A stretch of DNA of 64,000 nt from Treponema sp. Its GTDB lineage: Bacteria; Spirochaetota; Spirochaetia; Treponematales; Breznakiellaceae. This document shows positions 35,286 through 44,671 of the stretch, piece after piece. Made by a program: the position numbers and the translations under genes. The notes under the pieces are model-generated. The model saw nothing but the letters and a program-made list of their open reading frames with translations, was not told the origin of the DNA and made no database searches. Within the stretch, counting starts at the first letter, position 1. Each line of letters begins with the position of its first letter. The stretch covers positions 51,758 through 115,757 of the forward strand of contig WRLP01000008.1 of NCBI GenBank assembly GCA_009777535.1. Direction: 5' to 3'.

Positions 35286-36314
35286 ATGACAGAAGTTCTG
35301 TCCCAGGATGAAATAGACCAGCTATTAACCGCGATTAATGCCGGGGATGCCGAGCCGGACGACTTCAGGCCGGCTGCCGACAGCCGGAAGATAAAAATAT
35401 ATGACTTTAAGCGTCCCGACAAGTTTTCCAAGGAGCAGATCCGCACGGTTTCGATAATGCACGAGACCTTTGCCCGTCTGACTACTACAAGCCTTTCCGC
35501 ACAGCTCAGAAGCATGGTTCATGTACATGTGGCCTCCGTAGATCAGCTTACCTACGAGGAATTTATACGCTCCATTCCAACCCCTACAACCCTGGCCATT
35601 ATCAACATGGATCCTCTAAAAGGGAATGCGATACTGGAAATAGATCCGGCGATTACATTTTCCATTATCGACCGTCTTTTCGGCGGGACAGGTGAGGGCA
35701 CTAAATCGCAGCATGAACTAACCGATATCGAGCAGTCCGTTATGGAAGGGATTATTGTCCGTATTCTTGGCAATATGAGGGAAGCGTGGACAACGGTTAT
35801 CGACCTGCGGCCGCGGCTGGGCCAGATTGATACAAACCCCCAATTTGCCCAAATTGTGCCCCCGACGGAAATGGTCGTATTGGTAACCCTGGAGACCAAG
35901 GTCGGCGATGTCGAAGGAATGATGAATTTCTGCATTCCCTATCTTACGATAGAGCCCATCATCGGCAAGTTATCGGCTCAGTTCTGGTATTCTTCGGTTC
36001 GCCGTAACACCACAACCGAGAACCTTAATGTATTAAAGGACAAGCTTGCAACGGTCGATGTTAATGTAGTAGCCGAAATTGGAAAGATAAATGTGCCCGT
36101 AAGGGATGTGCTTTCCTTACAGGTAGGGGATGTAATCCGGCTCTACAATACACGCATCGGCGATCCCTATTCCCTGAACATCGGCAGCAGAAAAAAATTC
36201 CTGTGTCGCCCCGGTGTAATCGGAAAGAAAATGGCGGTTCAGGTAACACAGAGAATTGCCGAGCTTGGACAGGATGAATTTGAAGAGCTCACTTCTGAAG
36301 GAGATGAACTATGA
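35286..36314 (+). CDS. fliM: Flagellar motor switch protein FliM
   Basis: A 342-residue C-ring protein. The N-terminal CheY-P-binding segment contains the LSQDEIDQLL motif (about 5-14). The middle CheC-like domain has HETFARL, the YEEFIRSIP stretch and LFGGTGEGT. The C-terminal SpoA domain lies about 255-330. It sets motor direction. The fliM stop overlaps the fliY start by four bases. Length is normal. Confidence 0.96.
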   Translation: MTEVLSQDEIDQLLTAINAGDAEPDDFRPAADSRKIKIYDFKRPDKFSKEQIRTVSIMHETFARLTTTSLSAQLRSMVHVHVASVDQLTYEEFIRSIPTPTTLAIINMDPLKGNAILEIDPAITFSIIDRLFGGTGEGTKSQHELTDIEQSVMEGIIVRILGNMREAWTTVIDLRPRLGQIDTNPQFAQIVPPTEMVVLVTLETKVGDVEGMMNFCIPYLTIEPIIGKLSAQFWYSSVRRNTTTENLNVLKDKLATVDVNVVAEIGKINVPVRDVLSLQVGDVIRLYNTRIGDPYSLNIGSRKKFLCRPGVIGKKMAVQVTQRIAELGQDEFEELTSEGDEL

Positions 36315-37414
36315 TGAGTGACGGCGCCCTTTCGCAAGATGAAATAGATGCTCTATTGGCAGGTGTTGATTCGTCCAATTTTGGCGGAATGCCCTCGACC
36401 ATTGTGGCGCCTGGCGGCGGAACAGATGTAGATTTGGCGGCTCTGGAAAAATTCTTTTCGTCTAACACAGGTGCGCTTTCTTCCAATCTTTCCACCCTGA
36501 CCGGAACTACCGTCAGCCTTAGGGGCCCCCAGGTTACATTTATGGGGCGTGATGGTTTTTTATCCCAGCTTCCTGAAACAGTAACTGTAATAACTGCAAA
36601 TTTTACCTCGGGCTTTCCCGGCGAACACCTGTTTATTCTTTCTGAAGAAACCGCAAAAAGCATTGCCAGCCTGATGACCAAGGAAGACAATATCCAGCTC
36701 GATGATATGGCCATGTCGGTTATAGGCGAGGTGGTCTCCCAGATGGTTGGAACCCAGATAACTGCCCTGACCGACAAGACCGGCAATAAATCCATCGCCA
36801 ACGCTTCTCCTTCGGCAGCCAATATTCCCAAAGCCGCCGCCGCTTTACCCTCCGGTGATTTTGCCATAATGACCTACCAGCTTTATCTGGGCGACGGTGA
36901 CTACCAGCCGTTATGGGAAATTGTCGGACAGACACCGGCAACGGATATTTCCCGCAGCCTTGGCGGCGCATCGCCGGCTTCCATGGGGTTAGGTGATATG
37001 CAGATACCGGGTCTCAGCGGAGGAATGGGAGGCCTACAGATGCCGAGTATGGGCTCTGGTATGTCAATGCCGGGTATGTCTCACCTTGGCCCGTCAAACG
37101 TGCAGTCCGTGCAGTTCCCCAATTTATCAACCCACCGGCTCGGTCCCCAGGAGGCAGGTAATATCGGTCTAATCATGGATGTATCCATGGAAATGACCGT
37201 CGAACTTGGCCGTACCCGCAAGCTGATTAAAGAAATTCTGGGCATGGGCGAGGGAACCATCATAGAGTTGGATAAACTTGCCGGTGAACCGGTGGACATT
37301 CTTGTAAACCACAAGCTGATTGCCAAGGGAGAGGTTGTGGTTATCGATGAAAACTTCGGCGTCCGCGTTACAGAGATTGTGTCTCCCATGGATCGCATTA
37401 ACGAGATGGGCTAA
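36311..37414 (+). CDS. fliY: Flagellar motor switch protein FliY (FliN family)
   Basis: A 367-residue C-ring protein of the long FliY type. Layout: N-terminal LSQDEIDALL (CheY-P-binding-like), a CheC-like middle (about 35-210), a Gly/Met/Pro-rich linker about 220-265 (short GM/SMP repeats), and a C-terminal SpoA domain (SMEMTVELGRTRKLIKEIL to the end). In the CheC-like site the usual Asn of the ExxN motif is replaced: the sequence reads SVIGEVVS. Phosphatase activity may thus be lost. The stop is followed at once by palindromic copy 3 and the 12.9-kb break before fliO. Confidence 0.93.
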   Translation: MMSDGALSQDEIDALLAGVDSSNFGGMPSTIVAPGGGTDVDLAALEKFFSSNTGALSSNLSTLTGTTVSLRGPQVTFMGRDGFLSQLPETVTVITANFTSGFPGEHLFILSEETAKSIASLMTKEDNIQLDDMAMSVIGEVVSQMVGTQITALTDKTGNKSIANASPSAANIPKAAAALPSGDFAIMTYQLYLGDGDYQPLWEIVGQTPATDISRSLGGASPASMGLGDMQIPGLSGGMGGLQMPSMGSGMSMPGMSHLGPSNVQSVQFPNLSTHRLGPQEAGNIGLIMDVSMEMTVELGRTRKLIKEILGMGEGTIIELDKLAGEPVDILVNHKLIAKGEVVVIDENFGVRVTEIVSPMDRINEMG

Positions 37415-37416
37415 CT

Positions 37417-37560
37417 CACTACTGCGTTAATTCCAAAATGCATTTGTAAATATTCCCGGGGTCCTGTCCGGTGAACTCGCGCCCTCTTTCGAGGGCCGCA
37501 GTTCACCAGACACCCCGTGATACATTTTCTTATGCATTTTGGGATTAGCGTAGTAGTGAA
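37417..37560. repeat. Palindromic element, copy 3, directly after fliY
   Basis: A near-perfect hairpin about 144 bases long. The left end reads CACTACTGCGTTAAT..CCAAAATGCAT; the right end is its complement (ATGCATTTTGGGATTA, CGTAGTAGTG). The centre pairs GGTGAACT..CGCCCTC with GAGGGC..AGTTCACC around TTTC. The CGTAGTAGTGAAACGC end matches the tails of copies 1 and 2. It begins three bases after the fliY stop and could end or weaken transcription there. The interval to the next gene otherwise holds the triple hairpin. Confidence 0.8.
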
Positions 37561-37615
37561 ACGCTGGCGTAGAAGATTGACTAATTTTAATATTTTTGTT
37601 ATCTTGTATATTAGA

Positions 37616-37731
37616 GTTGTTCGGAAACTTCAGTTTCTGAACAACTTCTTTATGAAAACAGCAGTTTTGTAGGCCGTAGGCCGAAAAACTGCAAGACTTG
37701 TGAGACAACCAACCGGGTTGTCGAACAAGTC
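37616..37731 (+). promoter_or_regulatory. Three tandem hairpins before a lipoprotein gene
   Basis: Three consecutive stem-loops cover 116 bases. The first (37616-37645) pairs GTTGTTC.GAAAC with GTTTC.GAACAAC. The second (37661-37692) pairs GCAGTTTT with AAAACTGC and contains an inner GGCC pair. The third (37695-37731) pairs GACTTGT and GACAACC with GGTTGTC and ACAAGTC. They end 28 bases before the lipoprotein ATG at 37760. A structured RNA leader or a small RNA is possible; alternatively they are insertion debris. No known riboswitch is recognised. Confidence 0.5.
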
Positions 37732-37759
37732 CATTGAATGTAGTGTATTAGAGGTATTT

Positions 37760-38218
37760 ATGATTTTGAAATATTTTATTGGTATATTTGTTTTATTGGT
37801 TTTTACTTCATGTGGAACAACAGCGGAAACCAGAATGGTTTTCGATAATACAGTACCAATAGAGGAATCATCAAATATTATACTTAATTCGGATCTAGTT
37901 ATCGCATATTATAATGGCAATTTTGTGAATTATAGAAATGTTAATATGTGGAAATTGACAGAGGCAGTAATACCATCAGGTGAAGCGCGTTTAATATTAA
38001 GTTTAAATGGAGCCAGGTCTGGAAACATTATTTACAGTGGGGGGAGTTACCTTGTAACTTATAATTTTGAGAGTGGTCATGAGTATTTTTTAACATACGA
38101 TTCATGGGGAAGAATAAATAAAGACCAATTTACTGTTGTAATACAAAATAGAACAACCAAAACGAGAGATAAGTTATATGCGTACCATATTGATATTACT
38201 CAACAAAACAATAACTAG
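37760..38218 (+). CDS. Small predicted lipoprotein
   Basis: A 152-residue protein with a signal ending LVFTSC (Cys about 19) and a mature domain of beta-strand character (VIAYYNGNFVNY, NIIYSGGSYLVTYNFESGH). I know no family. ATG 37760 is chosen because AGAGGT precedes it and it starts the signal peptide; the open frame further up is in the hairpin region. AT-rich, unlike the flagellar genes around it. It is the first gene of the insertion between fliY and fliO. Confidence 0.7.
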   Translation: MILKYFIGIFVLLVFTSCGTTAETRMVFDNTVPIEESSNIILNSDLVIAYYNGNFVNYRNVNMWKLTEAVIPSGEARLILSLNGARSGNIIYSGGSYLVTYNFESGHEYFLTYDSWGRINKDQFTVVIQNRTTKTRDKLYAYHIDITQQNNN

Positions 38219-38498
38219 AAACAGGAATCAGGAGGGAGAACCGCGCATCATTGATGCGACGCCTTTCCGGCTTTATTGAGATTCCGCAGCCCCCGCTAAT
38301 TCTTAACTTTTCCTTTTCCTCTGGTGTTTTTATGTAGAATCTTTCTTGAAAAATAGAATGAATCATATAATAATTTTAATAAAGGATTTAACGGAAAAAC
38401 CGGTCATTTGGACAGTTTTTCGAAAGCTGTTTCTAAAACTAATCTGATATTGGAAATGGCTCAGTTAAAAAAATATCAAAAACAAAAGGGAATACAAA
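38219..38498 (+). other. Intergenic region before the chemoreceptor genes
   Basis: 280 bases without a gene. It contains a short hairpin (GCATCA/TGATGC near 38245), a pyrimidine-rich tract (about 38300-38322) resembling the AG-rich repeat on the other strand, and a possible promoter TTGAAA (38346-38351) with TATAAT (38366-38371). The 14-base spacing is short, so the promoter is weakly supported. Confidence 0.3.
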
Positions 38499-40595
38499 AT
38501 GTCCGAAAAGAATCGTAAACCCAGCTCCAGTGTATTATCGAAAAGGATTACCATACTCTGTCTTTCGCTTGTACTTGCCATTTCCATTATCTTTACCGTA
38601 GTAAATCTTGTAAATCTTGGCAATATTACCAACAGGAATCTGCGCTCTGCAGCAGCCCTTACCATGCGTAATCTCAATCTGGATGTACATAATGCAATCC
38701 TTCCCGCGCTTGATTTGACAAACAGTATCGCTGCGATAGCTCCCCAGATCCATTCCCGCGACGGGCTGGAACCGGTTTTAAATGATCTGCTGCCCACTGT
38801 CTCATCTGTTTTCGAAGTGTATTATGGTACGGCCCTCTCCCGGTTTGACGGCGGCTTTTTTGCTACAGCCACCGATTGGGATCCCTACAGCGACAGTCCG
38901 CAGTGGGATCAGATAAGACGGCCATGGTTTGTTACCGCCATGCAAAATCCCGATAAAACAGTAATAACCGATCCCTACGAGGACAACTCCACAGGTGAAA
39001 TCTGCGTGACTATAGTCAGAACTGTTAGAAGCGGGGGAAGGATTATCGGTGTGGCTGGAACAGATGTATTTCTTTCCGTTCTTACAGAAATTGTTACTTC
39101 CCGTAAAGTTACAGGCGATGGGAACACCTTTATTATTGATAAAGAAGGTTTATACCTGGTACACAGGAACAGTAATTATGTAATGAACAATAATTTTTTT
39201 GAAGTTGAGGGTAATGGTCTTAAAAACCAAATTGGCGATTCGTCCGATGTAAATATTACGCTCGATGGAAATACTTACTGGGCATCCATGCCTATATCGG
39301 ATCTGGAATGGTACATTGTATCCACCGGTACTACAGAGGAATTTACAAGCGATTTCCGCCGGCTTATACTGATCACCATTATTTCGGCCCTTGTATTGTC
39401 CTTCGTTGCAATTATTGTTTCCCTGCGCTTCAGCATGATCCTTACCAAGCCCATTATCCGTCTTTTTGGCGTCTTGAACAAAATAGCCGCAGGGGATCTT
39501 ACCCAGGAAATAGAAGCAAAGGGCAGCGACGAAATAGCCCAGATGACTGTGATGTTGAAAGGAACCCAGGATAGTTTAAGGAAAATTCTTGGAGACATAG
39601 GCTTAAGGGCAGGAAAACTTGAAGAGGTTGGGAATGAGCTTTCTAAAATAATGAACGAATCTGCATCCGCCCTTAAACAGATCAATGCCAATACGCATGA
39701 TATGACAGATAAATCAATAAGCCAGTCTGCCAGCGTAAGTGAAACGAACTCGACAATGGTTCAGATTGTCAGGAATATAGAGAACCTGAATCAGCATATT
39801 GAAACCCAGGCGGCAAGCGTTAGCCGCTCATCGCAGGAAATAGAAAAGATGATACACCAAACCACTGCGGTTACCCAGGCGCTTGTCGAAAACGAGAAAA
39901 ATGTTAAAAATTTAACTGTCGCATCCGGGGAAGGATACGGCGCGGTTCAGAAAGTATCCGAGGATATACGCACAGTAACCCAGGAATCGGAAAAACTTCT
40001 TGAGATAAACCAGGTGATACAGAAGATTGCCAGCCAAACGAATCTCCTGGCCATGAATGCCGCAATAGAAGCTGCCCATGCGGGGGATGTGGGGAGGGGC
40101 TTTGCGGTTGTTGCCGATGAGATACGAAAACTTGCAGAATCATCGAGCGCCCAGGCAAAAATTGTATCTGGTGTTTTAAAGACAATAAAAGGCGCCCTGG
40201 ATTCCATCAGCAATGCATCGGGAGCGGTTCTGTCAGGGTTTGCCGTAATTGACGGAGCTGTAAAGACCGTTACCGAAAAGGAAAACAATATCCGCGATAC
40301 CATGGAAACCCAGGATGCCGGAAGCAAGGAAATATTGAACAACATGGAAAGCTCTCTTGATATTACCGAAAAAGTGCGCCTCAGTTCCGAGGAAATGCTT
40401 ACCGGCAGCCGTGAGGTTATCGGCGAGGGACAGCGTTTGGAAGTATTAACTGCTGATCTGACACAGGGCATGAAAGAAATTGTACAAAACCTTAAAGTTA
40501 TGGATACAACGGTTACCAGAGCCGATGAAATAAGCCGTGAGAATAAAGAAAGCATAGATGTTTTATTGAAGGAAATATCACGCTTCAAATATTAA
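38499..40595 (+). CDS. Methyl-accepting chemotaxis protein 1
   Basis: A 698-residue chemoreceptor. Order: first membrane span (about 17-40), periplasmic dCache-type sensor (about 41-285, with RRPWF, DPYEDN and WYIVSTGT), second span (about 288-310), HAMP (about 310-362), methylation helices and the signalling hairpin tip near 508-547 ([28 protein letters not shown]). There is no C-terminal CheR-binding pentapeptide; it ends ISRFKY. The ligand is unknown. It is followed after 20 bases by a paralogue with near-identical ends. Confidence 0.93.
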   Translation: MSEKNRKPSSSVLSKRITILCLSLVLAISIIFTVVNLVNLGNITNRNLRSAAALTMRNLNLDVHNAILPALDLTNSIAAIAPQIHSRDGLEPVLNDLLPTVSSVFEVYYGTALSRFDGGFFATATDWDPYSDSPQWDQIRRPWFVTAMQNPDKTVITDPYEDNSTGEICVTIVRTVRSGGRIIGVAGTDVFLSVLTEIVTSRKVTGDGNTFIIDKEGLYLVHRNSNYVMNNNFFEVEGNGLKNQIGDSSDVNITLDGNTYWASMPISDLEWYIVSTGTTEEFTSDFRRLILITIISALVLSFVAIIVSLRFSMILTKPIIRLFGVLNKIAAGDLTQEIEAKGSDEIAQMTVMLKGTQDSLRKILGDIGLRAGKLEEVGNELSKIMNESASALKQINANTHDMTDKSISQSASVSETNSTMVQIVRNIENLNQHIETQAASVSRSSQEIEKMIHQTTAVTQALVENEKNVKNLTVASGEGYGAVQKVSEDIRTVTQESEKLLEINQVIQKIASQTNLLAMNAAIEAAHAGDVGRGFAVVADEIRKLAESSSAQAKIVSGVLKTIKGALDSISNASGAVLSGFAVIDGAVKTVTEKENNIRDTMETQDAGSKEILNNMESSLDITEKVRLSSEEMLTGSREVIGEGQRLEVLTADLTQGMKEIVQNLKVMDTTVTRADEISRENKESIDVLLKEISRFKY

Positions 40596-40615
40596 CCCAC
40601 AAAAAGGAATGCAAA

Positions 40616-42709
40616 ATGTCAGAAAAAACCAGTAAACCCAAATCCAGTGTATTGTCGAAGAGGATTACCATACTCTGTCTTTCGCTGGTGCTTACTATTT
40701 CCATTATTTTTACCGTGGTAAATCTTGTAAACCTTGGCAATATTACCAACAGGAATCTGCGTTCCACAGCAGCCCTTACCATGCGCAACCTGAACCTGGA
40801 TATACACAATGCAATCCTTCCTGCCATGAGCATGATCGTCAATACGGCGGCGCTGGCCCCCAGTATTCAATATTCAGAAATGGAGGCGATTTTTTTCGAT
40901 TTGATGTCGACCGAACCAACTGTTGGTGAATTGTATTTCGGTTCTGTGCTTTCCCGTTTCGACGGCGGGGTTTTTATTGTCGGTTCCGGACTGGACGTAT
41001 ATAATGTGTTTCCCGATTTTGATCAGGTTGAACGGCCATGGTTTATTCAGGCTGTTCAAAATCCGGGCAGGGTCTTGATCACCGATCCCTATATAGACAC
41101 GGGGACCAGCAATCTTTGCGTAACTATGGCCTATGCGGTTAGGTACGGGGGCGCCATTATCGGAGTTGTAGGGGCAGATGTTTATCTTGATGTTCTTACC
41201 GAAATCGTTACCAGCCGAAAGATAACGGGCGACGGAAATACCTTTATTATTGATAAAGAGGGTTTGTACCTGGTGCATCCCAATAACATTTATATAATGA
41301 CCGAAAACTTTTTCCAAAGAGAAGGAAGGGAACTTCGGGGGGATATTACATCTTCAACAGATGTAAATATAACGGTTAAGGGAAATACTTACTGGGCATC
41401 CGTATCCCTGCTGGATCTGGAGTGGTACATAGTATCTACCGGTACTACAGAAGAGTTTACAAGTGATTTCCAGCGGCTTTTACTGATCACTGTTATTTCA
41501 GCCCTTGTATTGTCTTTTATTGCAATTATTGTTTCTTTGCGTTTTAGTAGAATACTTACGAAGCCCATTATCCGCCTTTTTGGTATCTTGAATGTAATTG
41601 CCTCGGGGGATCTTACGCAGGAATTTGAAGCAAAGGGCAAAGATGAAATTTCCCAGATGACGCTGTTGTTAAGGGAAACCCAACAGAGTATTAAAAATCT
41701 GATATTTAATATTAAGGAAGAGGCAGATGCGTTATCCGGCATCGGAAATGATCTTGCAAGCGACATGAACGAAACCGCTTCTTCAATGAACGAAATCACC
41801 GCCTCGGTACAAAGCATTAAGGGCCGTATATTAAAACAGAACGAAAGCGTTGTCGAGACCCATGAGACTTTGGAAAAAGTTGTCGCCAACATTAACGAAC
41901 TAAATAGTCATGTTGAAAATCAGAGTGAAAATATATCGCAGGCTTCGTCGGCCATTGAACAAATGGTAGCCAACATTAATTCGGTAACAGGAACCCTTGT
42001 CAACAATGCCGGCAATGTAAAAACCCTGCTGGATGCTTCAGAGGCAGGCCGCAGCGGTTTATCCGAGGTGGCCGCTGACATACAGGAAATTGCCCGTGAG
42101 TCCGAAGGGATTTTGGAAATTAACTCGGTAATGCAAAATATCGCCAGTCAGACTAACCTTCTTTCGATGAACGCTGCAATCGAAGCTGCCCACGCAGGCG
42201 AATCCGGAAAGGGCTTTGCGGTTGTCGCCGATGAAATCCGTAAACTGGCGGAAAATTCCGGTGCCCAGTCAAAAACCATTGGCACAGTCCTCAAAAAAAT
42301 AAAAAGCTCTATCGATAAGATAACCAGTTCTACGCAAAACGTACTCGATAAATTTGAAGCTATTGACTCGGGCGTTAAGCTGGTGGCAGAGCAGGAAGAG
42401 ATTATCCGTAATGCGATGGAGGAACAGGGTATTGGCAGCAAGCAGATACTTGACGGCATAGGCAATGTAAACGACATAACCCGCGAGGTAAAAAAAGGTT
42501 CCAATGAAATGCTCGAAGGAGCGCAGGTAGTAATAAGCGAATGTGAGGATCTTGAAAGGGCAACCGCCGAGATCACATCCGGCATGGAAGAAATGACCGC
42601 CGGCGCTGAACACATTAACAAGGCCATGAACAGTGCCAACGATACAAGCAGCAAAAACCGTGATGCCATAAACATGGTGATACAGGAGGTTTCGCGGTTC
42701 AAGGTTTAG
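40616..42709 (+). CDS. Methyl-accepting chemotaxis protein 2 (tandem paralogue)
   Basis: A 697-residue chemoreceptor with the same architecture as its neighbour at 38499. The first 70 residues and the segment around the second membrane span ([24 protein letters not shown]) are almost identical to MCP 1, even at DNA level. The middle of the sensor (about residues 70-160, including VERPWF, DPYIDT) and the cytoplasmic coiled coil are clearly different. This points to duplication followed by change of ligand and output. The gene ends VSRFKV, and palindromic copy 4 begins at the base after its stop. Confidence 0.93.
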   Translation: MSEKTSKPKSSVLSKRITILCLSLVLTISIIFTVVNLVNLGNITNRNLRSTAALTMRNLNLDIHNAILPAMSMIVNTAALAPSIQYSEMEAIFFDLMSTEPTVGELYFGSVLSRFDGGVFIVGSGLDVYNVFPDFDQVERPWFIQAVQNPGRVLITDPYIDTGTSNLCVTMAYAVRYGGAIIGVVGADVYLDVLTEIVTSRKITGDGNTFIIDKEGLYLVHPNNIYIMTENFFQREGRELRGDITSSTDVNITVKGNTYWASVSLLDLEWYIVSTGTTEEFTSDFQRLLLITVISALVLSFIAIIVSLRFSRILTKPIIRLFGILNVIASGDLTQEFEAKGKDEISQMTLLLRETQQSIKNLIFNIKEEADALSGIGNDLASDMNETASSMNEITASVQSIKGRILKQNESVVETHETLEKVVANINELNSHVENQSENISQASSAIEQMVANINSVTGTLVNNAGNVKTLLDASEAGRSGLSEVAADIQEIARESEGILEINSVMQNIASQTNLLSMNAAIEAAHAGESGKGFAVVADEIRKLAENSGAQSKTIGTVLKKIKSSIDKITSSTQNVLDKFEAIDSGVKLVAEQEEIIRNAMEEQGIGSKQILDGIGNVNDITREVKKGSNEMLEGAQVVISECEDLERATAEITSGMEEMTAGAEHINKAMNSANDTSSKNRDAINMVIQEVSRFKV

Positions 42710-42837
42710 TTCCACGGCTATGGCAAAGGCCAAAAATATATGCCCGAAACTGGAATTGAAGGTGATGCGTGACGGCGCAAAGCCCTTTCAGTTATAGTTT
42801 TAGGCACACATTTTTGCCATAGCCATAGCCGTGGAAA
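42710..42837. repeat. Palindromic element, copy 4
   Basis: A 128-base element right after the MCP 2 stop. TTCCACGGCTATGGCAAAGGC at its left end and GCCATAGCCATAGCCGTGGAA at its right end form terminal inverted repeats, the same ends as copy 1. The inner part (GCGCAAAGCCCTTT, TTTAGGCACACATTTTTGCC) also resembles copies 1 and 2. No coding content. Confidence 0.85.
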
Positions 42838-42922
42838 AGCCTCGCTATTGCCAAATTCTCTAAAAAACAGTAAAATAACCATAGTGTGTCAAAAAACCGC
42901 CATTTTGAACAGATCTCCGCCT

Positions 42923-43000
42923 CAGGCAACAGGCAACAGGCAACAGGCAACAGGCAACAGGCAACAGGCAACAGGCAACAGGCAACAGGCAACAGGCAAC
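42923..43000. repeat. Heptanucleotide tandem repeat (CAGGCAA)n
   Basis: Eleven perfect copies of the 7-base unit CAGGCAA plus one base. It lies in the 479-base gap between MCP 2 and the Ig-like lipoprotein, about 190 bases before that ATG. Because 7 is not a multiple of 3, such repeats can switch genes if coding, but no gene spans it here. Copy-number change could alter spacing of an upstream control site. The rest of the gap holds palindromic copy 4 and nothing else recognisable. Confidence 0.9.
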
Positions 43001-43188
43001 CCAATTATATCATGTATACACATACAATCATGTCAACTATCCAATAGCACAAAATATTCCGCTCACAGCAAATAGTCATTTTTTACAAAGCATCTTCATT
43101 TTCTCATTTGCAAAAAGAGGCGCTAATACCGCCTTTAGATTTTCCGTCTGTAAGGGCAGGCCATGCTCAAAAATTAAAAGGAGTGTTT

Positions 43189-44661
43189 ATGAAAAAATCA
43201 ATTAAGATTTTTGGGATTATTGCTTTCATTGCGATAATCGGGTTTTTATCAACCGGTTGTGAAACCGATGGAGGCGGCGGCAGCAGCAGCGGTTTTACGG
43301 CAGTTACATCCATTACCGGAGTACCAACAACCGGTGAAGTGGGGATACTTATCCTGACCGGAACAATCAATCCGGGCAATGCAACAAATAAGAACATTGT
43401 ATGGACTGTTGTATCCCAGGGAGGAACCGGCGCAGCAATCGACGGTAGTACTTTAATAACTACAGCAGCAGGAACCGTTGCAGTCAGGGCGACAGTTACT
43501 GATGGGCAGTCGGCAGGAACTGATTACTCGCAGGACTTTGCTGTTGTTATCAGCGGAGGTTTTATACCGGTAACATTCATCACTGGCGTCCCAACGGCAG
43601 GTACAACGGGCGCCCTTACTCTTGCCGGAACTGTAAATCCCTCAAGTGCAACTAACAAGTTAATTGTGTGGTCGGTTGCAGATGCAGGAACTACCGGGGC
43701 AAGCATTTCAGGGAATACACTTACCACAACAGCGGAAGGAACTGTTACGGTCAGCGCAACAATCGCTGATGGACTGGCGGCTGGAACTGATTATACGCAA
43801 AACTTTGACATTGTTATCAGCGGCAGTTTTGTACCTGTAACATCAATAACTGATGTCCCAACAACCGGGCCGGTTGGACATCTTACTTTGAGCGGAACGG
43901 TAAATCCCGCCGGTGCAACCAACAAAACTATCGAATGGTCGGTTATTAACGCCGGAGCAACCGCCGCAACAGTTAACGGAAGCACTTTGACTACAACAGC
44001 GGCAGGAACTGTAACGCTCATGGCAAAAATCGCAAATGGGCTGGCTGGTGGAACTGATTATACACAAAACTTTGACATCATTATCAGCGGTGATTTAATA
44101 CCCGTAACATCCATTACTGATGTTCCCCTAAATGGTACAGTGGGTATCCTTGTGCTGAGCGGCACAGTTAATCAAAACGATGCAAGCAATAAAAATATTG
44201 TATGGTCGGTAATAGACGGGGGAACAACCGGCGCAGTCATTGTTGGCAATACTTTATTGGTTACAACGGCAGCAGGAACCGTAAAAGTTATGGCGACTAT
44301 TGCAAATGGACTGGCTTACGGAAGTGCCTATACTCAGAGCTTTGATATTTCAATAAGTGAAAGCAGCAGCGCCTTATCGGTAACATTCAGTGGTTTTAAC
44401 GACGAAACAATAAACCTTACCATGAATACAAATAATGACCTTAGAGAAGGAGATGTGCTGACTGTAAGCGTGATAGGCGCCTATGACCGTTATTATGATT
44501 GGTTTTTGGACGGAAACCCTAATGGCGGAGGTGATTACTATAACAGCCGTGAGGTGCATATTGATGAGTATATGTATATTGGTTTCCATACCCTTATGGT
44601 AGTTGTTACCAAAGGCGGTGTTCCATATTCAAAAGAAGTAACTTTTAGGGTTGTAAGATAG
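43189..44661 (+). CDS. Lipoprotein with four Ig-like repeats
   Basis: A 490-residue predicted lipoprotein. The signal ends FLSTGC (Cys about 22) and a GGGGSSS spacer follows. Four tandem units start at 43297, 43564, 43831 and 44098, each 267 bases (89 residues) apart. Each begins VTSITGVPTTG-like, has TNKNIVW and TTAAGTV, and ends TDYxQxFxIxISG. This is the pattern of bacterial Ig-like (Big) domains of surface proteins. A different C-terminal domain (about 420-490) is rich in Tyr and Asn. AAAAGGAG precedes ATG 43189. It is probably cotranscribed with the next gene, 10 bases on. Confidence 0.85.
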   Translation: MKKSIKIFGIIAFIAIIGFLSTGCETDGGGGSSSGFTAVTSITGVPTTGEVGILILTGTINPGNATNKNIVWTVVSQGGTGAAIDGSTLITTAAGTVAVRATVTDGQSAGTDYSQDFAVVISGGFIPVTFITGVPTAGTTGALTLAGTVNPSSATNKLIVWSVADAGTTGASISGNTLTTTAEGTVTVSATIADGLAAGTDYTQNFDIVISGSFVPVTSITDVPTTGPVGHLTLSGTVNPAGATNKTIEWSVINAGATAATVNGSTLTTTAAGTVTLMAKIANGLAGGTDYTQNFDIIISGDLIPVTSITDVPLNGTVGILVLSGTVNQNDASNKNIVWSVIDGGTTGAVIVGNTLLVTTAAGTVKVMATIANGLAYGSAYTQSFDISISESSSALSVTFSGFNDETINLTMNTNNDLREGDVLTVSVIGAYDRYYDWFLDGNPNGGGDYYNSREVHIDEYMYIGFHTLMVVVTKGGVPYSKEVTFRVVR

Positions 44662-44671
44662 GAGGCTGGCG

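Noticed and set aside
42923..43000. CRISPR-like array
   Set aside because: The unit is 7 bases, perfect, without spacers. It is a simple tandem repeat. The open frames that run through it are artefacts of the repeat.
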